The position numbers were made by a program, and so were the translations under genes. DNA of 64,000 bases from Listeria weihenstephanensis (GTDB taxonomy: Bacteria; Bacillota; Bacilli; Lactobacillales; Listeriaceae). Positions 24,792-33,383 of the stretch are shown in pieces. The stretch spans positions 756,036 through 820,035 of the forward strand of contig NZ_CP011102.1 in NCBI RefSeq assembly GCF_003534205.1. The letters are read 5' to 3'. The notes below the pieces were generated by a model that was given only the letters and a program-made list of their open reading frames with translations, was not told the origin of the DNA and made no database searches. The first letter of the stretch is position 1, and each line of letters begins with the position of its first letter.

Positions 24792-26021
24792 ATGGACAAA
24801 ATTTTTCAAGATGTAGCTGAGAATGTAGCATGGCTTTCGGGAATTGGTGCGGATCCTACTGGTGGCACGACGCGTTTGCTCTACTCGGATTATTGGGTGG
24901 AAGCGCAACAAGGCGTGAAGAAGAAAATGGATGATGCGGGATTCACGACGTATTTTGATGATATCGGCAATCTTTTTGGTCGTGTGGAAGGTTCTACATA
25001 TAAGGATGAGACGATTATGTCTGGTTCTCATATTGATACAGTGGTTAACGGCGGGAAACTGGACGGTCAGTTCGGCGTTCTGGCAGCGTATTTAGCGATA
25101 AAATATTTGAAGGAGAAGCATGGTCAGCCGCTTCGGAATTTGGAAGTTATTTCGATGGCGGAAGAAGAAGGAAGTCGCTTTCCATATGTTTTCTGGGGAA
25201 GCAAGAACTTCTTTGGACTTGCGAATAAGGATGAGATGGCGGATGTTGCGGATTTTGAAGGTGTGAAATTCGTGGATGCAATGCGTGGCGCTGGTTTTGA
25301 TTTCCGCGATGAAACGAAGCCGCTGCGTGATGACATTAAGGCGTTCGTTGAGATTCATATCGAGCAAGGTAAAGTATTGGAAAACGAGGGCAAGGCGGTT
25401 GCGGTGGTGAACAGTATCGCTGGTCAACGACGCTACACGATTGTGCTAAATGGCGAATCAAATCACGCAGGGACAACGCCGATGAGCTATCGGAAAGACA
25501 CGGTTTATGCGTTTAGTAAAATCGTGACGCAATCCATTGATAAAGCGAAAAAAATTGGCGACCCCCTTGTGCTTACTTTCGGAAAAGTAGAGCCGAAGCC
25601 AAATACGGTGAATGTGGTTCCAGGTGAGACGCTATTCACGATGGATTGCCGTCATACGGATGAGGCAGAATTGCACAGCTTCACGGCAGAAATTGAGCAA
25701 GATATGAAAACAATTTGTGCAGAAATGGGCATCGATATCTCCATTGATTTATGGATGGACGAAGCGCCAGTACCGATGGATCCACATATTGTTTCGGTTC
25801 TAGAAGGCGTTTGTAAAAAAGAAGGTTTGAATTATCGTGTGATGCATAGTGGCGCGGGTCATGATTCTCAGATTTTCGCACCGCGTGTACCGACGGCGAT
25901 GTTCTTCGTGCCAAGTATCGGCGGTATCAGCCACAATCCAGCAGAGGATACAAAAACAGAAGACTTGGTTGAAGGTGTGAAAGCATTGACTGAGGCATTA
26001 TACGAATTAGCATATAAATAG
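24792..26021 (+). CDS. allC: Allantoate amidohydrolase
   Basis: 409 aa M20 metallopeptidase-fold amidohydrolase, starting at ATG 24792 (the frame is open further upstream without support). Metal ligands are recognisable: His in SGSHIDTVVNGGKLDGQFG (about 75-93), Asp in the same segment, Glu-Glu in AEEEGSRF (about 125), and the C-terminal His in HSGAGHDSQIFAP (about 352). SNHAGTTPMSYRKD marks the dimerisation lid. It hydrolyses allantoate to ureidoglycine, ammonia and CO2. An N-carbamoyl amino acid hydrolase is the alternative for this family, but the neighbours allE and allD decide for AllC. Confidence 0.9.
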   Translation: MDKIFQDVAENVAWLSGIGADPTGGTTRLLYSDYWVEAQQGVKKKMDDAGFTTYFDDIGNLFGRVEGSTYKDETIMSGSHIDTVVNGGKLDGQFGVLAAYLAIKYLKEKHGQPLRNLEVISMAEEEGSRFPYVFWGSKNFFGLANKDEMADVADFEGVKFVDAMRGAGFDFRDETKPLRDDIKAFVEIHIEQGKVLENEGKAVAVVNSIAGQRRYTIVLNGESNHAGTTPMSYRKDTVYAFSKIVTQSIDKAKKIGDPLVLTFGKVEPKPNTVNVVPGETLFTMDCRHTDEAELHSFTAEIEQDMKTICAEMGIDISIDLWMDEAPVPMDPHIVSVLEGVCKKEGLNYRVMHSGAGHDSQIFAPRVPTAMFFVPSIGGISHNPAEDTKTEDLVEGVKALTEALYELAYK

Positions 26022-26036
26022 GGAGTGAATCAAAAA

Positions 26037-27275
26037 ATGGAAAATGAAACAGCAACAATGAAAAAGGGGCTCCAGTATTGGCAGCAGATTATTATTATTT
26101 TATGTTTAGGTTGGGTTGTTATTTGGATTTATCGCAGTGTTTTAACTCCGATTTTTCCAGAAATTCAACAAACGATTGGTCAGCATTCGGATGCACAGAT
26201 GGGCTTGATCGCTAGTTTTTACTTTTTTGCTTACACGGGGATGCAGATTCCAGCGGGGATTTTAGTCGATAAATTTGGGAAGAAAGTTGTTCTGATTCCT
26301 GGTTTCTCGCTATTCGCCATCGCAGCACTTGTGATTGGTACAGCGCAAAACTTGGAAATGATTTATCTTGGTAGCTTGCTTGCAGGTCTTGGTTGTGGAT
26401 CTTACTATGGTGCGGCTTACTCGCTGTCATCTGAGAATATTCCAGCTGAAAAACGTGGACTTTCAACGGCGATTATCAATAGTGGTTCCGCGCTTGGTAT
26501 GGGTATTGGGCTAATTGCTTCTAGTCTGCTCGTGAAATCGGTCGGAATGAACTGGCAAATCATGCTTTTCATTATCGCTGGTTTGATTGTTGTGATGATC
26601 TTTGTTTTTGCAAGTGTGATTAAGAGTTCGCCAAAAGTGGATCGTTCTGCGGTAGCAAAAGCGAAGGCGGCACCAAAGGGAAAAGCGCCGATCAAAAACT
26701 TGTTTACAGGTCGGATGATCGCGTCGTACATCCTTTATTTCGCAACGTGTTACGGGTATTATATGGTCGTGACATGGTTGCCATCTTTCTTACAACAAGA
26801 ACGTGGATTCCAGGGCGTTGCGATTGGATTTTCAGCCGCACTTGTAGCCTTTTCCGCGATTCCAGGGGCATTGTTTTTCAGTAGAATGTCGGATAAATTC
26901 AGCACGAAAAAAGTTCGATTCATCGTTAGTTTGACGGTTGCAGCAGCGTTAATGTTAATGCTTACAGTGCTTGCACCGACTTCGGGCATCTTGCTTGTTG
27001 GTCTGGTTTTATATGGATTGCTAGGAAAACTGGCGGTAGAACCAATTCTGATCTCTTACGTGGCAGATAGCGCACCGAAAAAAGGCTACGGAACATCATT
27101 TGGCGTGTTCAACTTTTTCGGAATGAGTTCATCCGTTATCGCACCATTTTTGACAGGCGTTATCTCCGACTCGACGGGATCAAAAGTAATGGGCTTCTAT
27201 ATTTCGGCGATTATTCTCGTTATTGGAGCAATTGTATTCTTGATTGCGAATATTAAGAGCAAGAAAATAGCTTAA
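26037..27275 (+). CDS. MFS transporter, presumed allantoate or allantoin importer
   Basis: 412 aa with 12 predicted helices, of the anion:cation symporter-like branch: WVVIWIYRSVLTPIFPEIQ (helix 1), GMQIPAGILVDKFGKK (helix 2 to loop) and LGCGSYYGAAYSLSSENIPAEKRGLSTAIINSG (helices 4-5). ATG 26037 is chosen because GGGAGTGA lies 9-12 bases upstream. It starts 16 bases after allC and is surrounded by catabolic genes, so import of the pathway substrate is the likely role. It is not of the NCS1/NCS2 families usually seen with allantoin, so allantoate or ureidoglycolate are also possible. Confidence 0.85.
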   Translation: MENETATMKKGLQYWQQIIIILCLGWVVIWIYRSVLTPIFPEIQQTIGQHSDAQMGLIASFYFFAYTGMQIPAGILVDKFGKKVVLIPGFSLFAIAALVIGTAQNLEMIYLGSLLAGLGCGSYYGAAYSLSSENIPAEKRGLSTAIINSGSALGMGIGLIASSLLVKSVGMNWQIMLFIIAGLIVVMIFVFASVIKSSPKVDRSAVAKAKAAPKGKAPIKNLFTGRMIASYILYFATCYGYYMVVTWLPSFLQQERGFQGVAIGFSAALVAFSAIPGALFFSRMSDKFSTKKVRFIVSLTVAAALMLMLTVLAPTSGILLVGLVLYGLLGKLAVEPILISYVADSAPKKGYGTSFGVFNFFGMSSSVIAPFLTGVISDSTGSKVMGFYISAIILVIGAIVFLIANIKSKKIA

Positions 27276-27284
27276 AGAATGATG

Positions 27285-27312
27285 GAATCAGTGTTTTCGA
27301 GCGCTGATTCCA
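27285..27312 (+). other. Hairpin between the MFS gene and allE
   Basis: GGAATCAG and CTGATTCC form an 8-bp stem around a 12-base loop. There is no T-run, so it is not a classical terminator. It may stabilise or process the mRNA. TATAAT follows at about 27315. Confidence 0.4.
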
Positions 27313-27342
27313 ATTATAATTTGGAAAAGAGAGGTTTTTAAG

Positions 27343-28131
27343 ATGGGTTACAGAAATAAGAATACGGGTTATGTGAGTGATATTCTCGCTTCGAGATCGG
27401 TGATAAAGCGTGGCAACTACGCGATTATTCCGCCGAATGGTTTGGTGAATAATTCGATTCCGGGTTTTGAGAACTGCGAATTGTCGATTTTAGCAACGCC
27501 GAAATTGGGTGCTTCTTTCGTTGATTATATTATCACGTTGCTGGATGGCGGCCAAAATAAGACTGGTTTTGGCGCACCTGGCGTGGAGACTTTCTTCTAT
27601 TGTTTAGAGGGGAGAATAACGGTTTGGGCGGATGACGCGAAACATACCCTTGAGGCTGGTGGCTACATTTATTGCCCAGCAGGTGTGATTTTGAAATTTG
27701 AAAATGATAATGGTGGCGTAAATAGTGAAGCTTTCCTTTATAAGAAGAAATATGAGGTGGTTGCTGGTTACGAGGCGCATGTGATCGTGGAAAATGTGGC
27801 GAATCTGGAGAAAATCGCGTATGAAGGCATGGAAGATGTGATTTTACAAAACTTATTGCCTGCGGATCTGGGTTTTGATATGAATTTCCACATTTTGAGC
27901 TTTGAGCCTGGTGCGTGTCACGGTTATATTGAAACGCATTATCAAGAGCATGGCGCGTATATGTTGTCTGGCGAAGGTGTTTATAATTTGGACAACGAAT
28001 GGGTGCCAGTTAAAAAAGGTGATTATTTATTCATGGGTGCGTATGTGCCACAAGCGACGTATGCGGTAGGACGCGGCGAAGCATTCAGTTATTTGTATTC
28101 GAAAGACTGTAATCGCGATCCACAATTATAA
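27343..28131 (+). CDS. allE: (S)-ureidoglycine aminohydrolase
   Basis: 262 aa bicupin. Two beta-barrel cupin units are visible: the first about 60-125 (PGVETFFYCLEGRITVW and GGYIYCPAGV) and the second about 180-250 (FEPGACHGYIETHYQEHGAYMLSGEGVY, then VKKGDYLFMGAYVPQATY). The metal ligands are expected in the second unit (H-x-H / E / H pattern in THYQEHG and upstream E). The enzyme releases ammonia from (S)-ureidoglycine to give (S)-ureidoglycolate, the step between AllC and AllD. It is preceded by AGAGG and lies 67 bases after the MFS gene. Confidence 0.92.
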   Translation: MGYRNKNTGYVSDILASRSVIKRGNYAIIPPNGLVNNSIPGFENCELSILATPKLGASFVDYIITLLDGGQNKTGFGAPGVETFFYCLEGRITVWADDAKHTLEAGGYIYCPAGVILKFENDNGGVNSEAFLYKKKYEVVAGYEAHVIVENVANLEKIAYEGMEDVILQNLLPADLGFDMNFHILSFEPGACHGYIETHYQEHGAYMLSGEGVYNLDNEWVPVKKGDYLFMGAYVPQATYAVGRGEAFSYLYSKDCNRDPQL

Positions 28132-28148
28132 GAAAGTAGGGAATTGGT

Positions 28149-29222
28149 GTGAAAGAACCACAAATGATTCGAGTAAGGAAACATGATTTACATGATTTAA
28201 TTCAAAAAAAATTAGAAGCGGCGGGACTTTCCGAAGAACATGCGGATGGTGTGGCGGAATCGCTCGCTTTTGCTGATGCGCGTGGAATTCACTCACATGG
28301 TGCGGTCCGCGTGGATTATTATGCAGAACGAATTGCTAAAGGTGGAACGACGCTTGCACCGAATTTTCGATTTAATAAAACCGGACCGAGCTCGGGAGTT
28401 TTTGAAGCGGATAATGGCGTGGGGCATGTCGCATCGCGTTTGGCAATGGATGAGGCGATTCACTTAGCGCAGGAAACGGGCGTCGGAATTGTCGGCGTGC
28501 ATGAAATGGGACACAGTGGCGCGCTCGCTTACTTTGTGAAACAGGCGGCGGATAAGGATATGGTTGCGATTTCTGTTTGTCAGTCGGATCCGATGGTGGT
28601 GCCATTTGGTGGGGCTGATCCTTATTTTGGAACAAATCCAATCGCGTTTGCAGCGCCGCGTATGGACGGAGAGCCGATTATTTTTGATATGGCGACGACA
28701 GTTCAAGCGTGGGGGAAAATTTTAGATGCCCGTTCTAAAGGTGCGGATATTCCACCAACATGGGCGGTCGATGCTAACGGTGAGCCGACGACGGATCCGA
28801 ATAAAGTGAATGCGCTACTGCCGGTTGCTGGGCCAAAAGGATACGGCCTGATGATGATGGTCGATATTTTATCGGGAATTTTACTAGGATTGCCATTCGG
28901 AAAACACGTGTCATCGATGTATACGGATTTGACGAAAGGGCGTAATTTGGGACAATTGCATATCGTGATTAACCCGGCTTTCTTCACGTCTTTAAAAGAG
29001 TTCAAGCACAATATTGCGCAAATGGTCGATGAATTGCATGCGACGAAAGCGGCGCCAGGATTCAGTCAAGTGTTGTATCCAGGCGAATTAGCGGAAATTG
29101 TCGAGACGGATTATGCGGAGGCAGGAATTCCGATTGTGAAAGATGTGTATGATTATTTGATTAGCGATACGGTTCATTATGATCAGTACGATCACGCGGG
29201 GTTATTCGCGGAGCAAGACTAG
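28149..29222 (+). CDS. allD: Ureidoglycolate dehydrogenase, first copy
   Basis: 357 aa, malate/L-lactate dehydrogenase (type 2) family. SHGAVRVDYYAERIAKGG (about 50-67), MGHSGALAYFVKQAADKDM, GTNPIAFAAPR and GPKGYGLMMMVDILSGILLGLPFG are family signatures; the His in HSHGAVR and in GHSGAL are substrate/NAD site candidates. It oxidises (S)-ureidoglycolate to oxalurate with NAD. The start is GTG 28149, with AGTAGGGA upstream, 17 bases after allE. A second, clearly paralogous gene follows directly. Which of the two is the true AllD cannot be told. Confidence 0.85.
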   Translation: MKEPQMIRVRKHDLHDLIQKKLEAAGLSEEHADGVAESLAFADARGIHSHGAVRVDYYAERIAKGGTTLAPNFRFNKTGPSSGVFEADNGVGHVASRLAMDEAIHLAQETGVGIVGVHEMGHSGALAYFVKQAADKDMVAISVCQSDPMVVPFGGADPYFGTNPIAFAAPRMDGEPIIFDMATTVQAWGKILDARSKGADIPPTWAVDANGEPTTDPNKVNALLPVAGPKGYGLMMMVDILSGILLGLPFGKHVSSMYTDLTKGRNLGQLHIVINPAFFTSLKEFKHNIAQMVDELHATKAAPGFSQVLYPGELAEIVETDYAEAGIPIVKDVYDYLISDTVHYDQYDHAGLFAEQD

Positions 29223-29237
29223 AAGGAGGTAGACAGA

Positions 29238-30287
29238 ATGCGAGTTTCAAAGGAAGATTTGCATCAGCTGATTCAAACAAAAATCGAGCGGGCTGGTTTG
29301 ACGGAAGAACATGCCGATATTGTTGCTGATGTATTGGCGTTTGCGGATGCGCGTGGGATTCATTCGCATGGTGCGGTTCGTGTCGAGTATTATTCGGAGC
29401 GTATTGCCAAAGGTGGCATTACGAATCGACCGGATTTCCGGTTTGAGCAGACGGGACCAACGAGTGGGATTTTCCACGGGGATAATGGTTCTGGACACGT
29501 GGCGGCGAAACGGGCGATGGAAGAGGCGATCCGGATTGCTGGCAAAAATGGTGTCGCGGTTGTGGGCGTGAAAAACATGTCGCATAGTGGCGCCTTGGCT
29601 TATTTTGTGGAACAAGCGGCGAGTTGTGATTTTGTGGCGCTTTCTGTTTGCCAGTCGGACCCGATGGTGGTGCCATTTGGTGGTGCGGAAGATTATTTCG
29701 GGACGAACCCGATTGCGTTTGCAGCGCCGACTGATGATGGCCGAATGTTGACGTTTGATATGGCGACGACGGTTCAAGCTTGGGGCAAGGTGCTTCATGC
29801 GAGATCGCGTGGGGAATCGATTCCGCCGACTTGGGCGGTAGACGCGGACGGGGCGCCGACGACGGATCCGGCGAAGGTCAACGCATTATTGCCAATCGCT
29901 GGGCCAAAAGGATACGGCTTGATGATGATGGTGGACGTGTTGTCGGGAATTTTGCTGGGATTGCCATTCGGGAAGCATGTGAGCTCGATGTACGCAGACC
30001 TTTCGAAGGGGCGCGATTTGGGGCAACTGCATATCGTGATTAATCCGGCGTTCTTCACGGATATCGAGGCGTTTAAGGCGAACATGTCGGAAGTTTTGGA
30101 TGAGGTATCGGCTGTAAAACCTGCGCCGGGCGTGGATCGGGTGTATTATCCTGGGGAGCGTGGACGGTTGCGTGAGAAGGCTTACGAGGAACAGGGAATC
30201 GAGATTGTGGATGATATTTATGACTATTTGATTTCAGATGCGATTCATTTTGATAATTATGATGGAAAAAATAAATTTGCGGAATAA
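29238..30287 (+). CDS. allD: Ureidoglycolate dehydrogenase-like protein, second copy
   Basis: 349 aa, same family and most likely a tandem duplicate of the preceding gene. The stretches SHGAVRVEYYSERIAKGG, MSHSGALAYFVEQAA, GTNPIAFAAP and the GPKGYGLMMMVD segment repeat those of copy one almost unchanged, while the first 20 and last 60 residues differ more. The ribosome binding site AGAAGGAGG is strong. Two copies may give different cofactor or substrate preference, for example oxalurate/ureidoglycolate versus a related 2-hydroxy acid; that is speculation. Codon third positions here are visibly richer in G than in neighbours such as allG. Confidence 0.8.
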   Translation: MRVSKEDLHQLIQTKIERAGLTEEHADIVADVLAFADARGIHSHGAVRVEYYSERIAKGGITNRPDFRFEQTGPTSGIFHGDNGSGHVAAKRAMEEAIRIAGKNGVAVVGVKNMSHSGALAYFVEQAASCDFVALSVCQSDPMVVPFGGAEDYFGTNPIAFAAPTDDGRMLTFDMATTVQAWGKVLHARSRGESIPPTWAVDADGAPTTDPAKVNALLPIAGPKGYGLMMMVDVLSGILLGLPFGKHVSSMYADLSKGRDLGQLHIVINPAFFTDIEAFKANMSEVLDEVSAVKPAPGVDRVYYPGERGRLREKAYEEQGIEIVDDIYDYLISDAIHFDNYDGKNKFAE

Positions 30288-30302
30288 GGAGAGGTGAGCA
30301 CG

Positions 30303-32075
30303 ATGTTACACACGATTATTAAGGAAAATGCGTATCAAGATTCGGTTGTTTTGATGCTACTTACGAATAAGGTTTCAACGATTGATGGGGTAAACCGGGT
30401 ATCGATCATGATGGGAACGCCTGCGAATAAAGATATTTTCGGAACATCGGGCTTGCGTACGGAAGAATTGGAAGCGGCGTCGGCGAATGATATGGCGATT
30501 GTTGTGGACACGGAAGATGCTTCTAAAATTGATGAAATTTTGGCGGAAGTGGATGCATTTTTAGCAAGTCAAGCGACAAAGGAAAGCAGCAACACGACGG
30601 AAACGGCGCGGACGTGGGACAAGGCGATGAAATTAGATTCGGATGCGAACATGGCCTTGATTTCGATTCCAGGTACATACGCGGCGGCGGAAGCGGATCG
30701 GGCATTGGATGAAGGTTTGCACGCGTTTATTTTTAGCGATAATATGCCGATTGAAGAAGAGCTACGCTTGAAGCAAAAAGCGCATGACAAGGGACTTCTT
30801 GTGATGGGGCCGGATTGCGGGACAGGAATTGTGAATGGCGTTCCGATGGCATTTACAAACGTCGTGAAGCCTGGAAACATCGGCATTGTCGGCGCATCTG
30901 GAACGGGAATTCAAGAAGTTTCAACGATTATTGACCGTCTTGGCGGCGGCGTAACGAATGCGATTGGAACGGGTGGGCGTGACTTATCTGAAACAGTTGG
31001 TGGAATCACGATGTTGGATGCGATCGCAGCACTTGAAAAGCAAGCAGACACAGACGTGATTGTCGTGATTTCGAAGCCACCTGCAAAAGCGATTCGCGAT
31101 AAAGTTTTGGCATTATTACGCACGATTACGAAACCAGCCGTGACGATCTTTTTAGGTGAAAAACCGACATATCATGAGGCGAATTTATATCATGCTTACA
31201 CGCTCGAAGAAACGGCGCGCATTGCGATCGCACTTGCAAAAGGAGAAGCGGTGAAAGCTGTGGAAACGCAAATCGTGAAACCTGAAATCGGCCTAACTCC
31301 AGAGCAAAAACACATCAAAGGCTACTACTCTGGCGGGACTTTAGCATCTGAGGCAGCTATGCTTATCGCGGACGCCTTACAGTTAAAAGAAGGCCTGATT
31401 AAGCAAGACGGCTATATTTTGAAAACAGAAGGTCACGAGGTTATCGATCTCGGCGATGATATTTACACGCAAGGAAAACCTCATCCAATGATCGACCCTG
31501 AAAAACGGATTGCGTTCATTGAAGATGCGGCGAATGATCCGGAAACAGCGGTTATTTTGCTTGACGTAGTACTTGGTTACGGCTCACATGAAGACATGGC
31601 TGGGCAACTTGCGCCAGCAATCAAAGACGTGATCGCCAAAGCAAAAGCGGCCGGACGCGAATTGGCTGTTATTGGAACGGTTTGTGGAACGCTTCAAGAT
31701 CCGCAAGACTACAATGAACAGCGCCAAACGTTGGAAACTGCTGGTGTCATCGTGAAAGACAGCAACAATGAAGCGGTTAGAACGGGACTCGCGCTCGTTG
31801 GTCGTACGGTGGAAGAGGCTGATAAAGCGATTCGTGAAGTCGAGTCAGGCGAAGCAGCGCCAATTTTAGAAGCATCAGACGCGATGTTAGACTTGTTGGC
31901 AAAACAACCACGTGTCATCAACATTGGACTGAAAAGTTTTGCGGAAGCGATTACCGAAACTGGCGGACGTGTCGTGCAATTTGACTGGCGCCCAGTGGCT
32001 GGTGGAAATCCTGAGCTACAAAAAGTACTACAATTCCTAAATAGTTATCGCGCTGAAACGGCGGATGTGAAATAA
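30303..32075 (+). CDS. fdrA: FdrA-type subunit of the oxamate carbamoyltransferase system
   Basis: 590 aa protein related to acyl-CoA synthetases of the succinyl-CoA ligase alpha type. ATG 30303 follows AAGGAGAGG at eight bases. The N-terminal region has a short ACT-like fold and a variable linker (about 85-105). The core shows GPDCGTGIVNGVPMAF, VGASGTGIQEVSTI and GTGGRDLSETVGGITMLDAI (about 165-240), the nucleotide-binding pattern of the family. A CoA-ligase-like C-terminal part follows (from about 340, YYSGGTLASEAAML). In E. coli fdrA with ylbE and ylbF has been linked to oxamate carbamoyltransferase activity (proposed names allF, allG, allH), converting oxalurate and phosphate to oxamate and carbamoyl phosphate. 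Confidence 0.85.
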   Translation: MLHTIIKENAYQDSVVLMLLTNKVSTIDGVNRVSIMMGTPANKDIFGTSGLRTEELEAASANDMAIVVDTEDASKIDEILAEVDAFLASQATKESSNTTETARTWDKAMKLDSDANMALISIPGTYAAAEADRALDEGLHAFIFSDNMPIEEELRLKQKAHDKGLLVMGPDCGTGIVNGVPMAFTNVVKPGNIGIVGASGTGIQEVSTIIDRLGGGVTNAIGTGGRDLSETVGGITMLDAIAALEKQADTDVIVVISKPPAKAIRDKVLALLRTITKPAVTIFLGEKPTYHEANLYHAYTLEETARIAIALAKGEAVKAVETQIVKPEIGLTPEQKHIKGYYSGGTLASEAAMLIADALQLKEGLIKQDGYILKTEGHEVIDLGDDIYTQGKPHPMIDPEKRIAFIEDAANDPETAVILLDVVLGYGSHEDMAGQLAPAIKDVIAKAKAAGRELAVIGTVCGTLQDPQDYNEQRQTLETAGVIVKDSNNEAVRTGLALVGRTVEEADKAIREVESGEAAPILEASDAMLDLLAKQPRVINIGLKSFAEAITETGGRVVQFDWRPVAGGNPELQKVLQFLNSYRAETADVK

Positions 32076-32097
32076 ATTTTTGAAGGAGGAAAAAATA

Positions 32098-33366
32098 ATG
32101 ACAAACTACCAGACAATCGATGAGGCAAACCGCGCAGTGGCGGACAAAATTGTCGCTTCGGCACCATTTTTACTGGATGTAGTTCCTGCTAAATCTGTGA
32201 TCGCTGAATTAAATGAAGGAAAGGTACTACTTCACGCGGGCCCTCCAATCAAATGGGAAAATATGACGAGCCCGATGCAAGGTTCTTGTGTTGGCGCCGC
32301 ATTATTTGAAGAATGGGCGGATAATGAAGACGACGCGCGTGCGATGCTTGACCGCGGAGATGTGACGTTTATTCCGTGCCATCATGTGGACGCAGTTGGA
32401 CCAATGGGCGGTATTACATCGGCGAATATGCCTGTTGTTGTTGTTGAAAATCGCACAGATGGCAATCGCGCTTACTGTACGATGAATGAAGGCATTGGAG
32501 CGGTGCTACGTTTTGGCGCCTATTCCGAAGAAGTTGTGAATCGCTTGCGTTGGATGCGTGACGTACTTGGCCCAGTGCTTAGCAAAGCGCTTCAAACGCT
32601 CGATGAAGGTATGAATTTAAACGTTATCGTTGCAAAAGCAATCGCGATGGGAGACGAGTTCCACCAACGTAATATCGCGGCTTCCCTCGTATTTTTAAAA
32701 GAAGTGAGCCCGATTATCGTGAGCCTAGATATCGACGAAAAAGAACGTCAAGAAGTCATCAAGTTCCTCGCAGACACAGACCAATTCTTCCTAAATATCA
32801 TGATGGCTTCCGCAAAAGCCGTGATGGACGGCGCGCGGATGATTGAAGAAGGTACGATTGTAACTGCGATGTGTCGTAACGGCGAAAACTTCGGAATTCG
32901 CATCAGCGGCATGGGAGACGAGTGGTTTACAGCTCCCGTCAACACACCACAAGGCCTTTATTTCACAGGCTATTCCGGCGAAGACGCAAACCCAGATATC
33001 GGGGACAGCGCGATTACAGAAACGTTTGGCGTTGGCGGCATGGCAATGATCGCAGCACCAGCCGTGACTCGTTTTGTCGGTACAGGCGGATTTGGCGACG
33101 CGCTGAAAACAAGTAATGAAATGCTTGAAATCGTGATCGACCAAAATCCGAATTTCACCGTTCCAACATGGGATTTCCAAGGAATTTGTCTCGGCATTGA
33201 CGCGCGTAAAGTGGTCGAAACCGGCATTACACCAGTCATCAACACCGGAATCGCCCATAAAAAAGCAGGAATCGGCCAAATCGGCGCTGGAACCGTAAAT
33301 CCACCAGTTGCCTGTTTTGAAAAAGCAATCACAGCCTATGCAGAAAAATTAGGCTTAACCGTATAA
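32098..33366 (+). CDS. allG: DUF1116 (YlbE-like) protein, oxamate carbamoyltransferase component
   Basis: 422 aa from ATG 32098, preceded by AAGGAGGAAA. DUF1116 family, always beside fdrA. Conserved-looking stretches are GPPIKWENMTSPMQGSCVGAALFEEWA (residues about 46-72), CHHVDAVGPMGGITSANMPV (about 98-117) and GENFGIRISGMGDEWFTAP (about 261-280). The C-terminal segment GIAHKKAGIGQIGAGTVNPPV is also typical. It has no assigned catalytic residues that I can name. It probably forms a complex with FdrA and the DUF2877 domain encoded next. The spacing of 22 bases from fdrA and 17 to the next gene indicates one transcript. Confidence 0.85.
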   Translation: MTNYQTIDEANRAVADKIVASAPFLLDVVPAKSVIAELNEGKVLLHAGPPIKWENMTSPMQGSCVGAALFEEWADNEDDARAMLDRGDVTFIPCHHVDAVGPMGGITSANMPVVVVENRTDGNRAYCTMNEGIGAVLRFGAYSEEVVNRLRWMRDVLGPVLSKALQTLDEGMNLNVIVAKAIAMGDEFHQRNIAASLVFLKEVSPIIVSLDIDEKERQEVIKFLADTDQFFLNIMMASAKAVMDGARMIEEGTIVTAMCRNGENFGIRISGMGDEWFTAPVNTPQGLYFTGYSGEDANPDIGDSAITETFGVGGMAMIAAPAVTRFVGTGGFGDALKTSNEMLEIVIDQNPNFTVPTWDFQGICLGIDARKVVETGITPVINTGIAHKKAGIGQIGAGTVNPPVACFEKAITAYAEKLGLTV

Positions 33367-33383
33367 ATAGGAGGTGAAAAAGG

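Noticed and set aside
29247-29798. Minus-strand frame of 183 codons in the second allD gene
   Set aside because: The third-position bias of the real gene keeps the antisense frame open; no start site, Arg/His-rich product.
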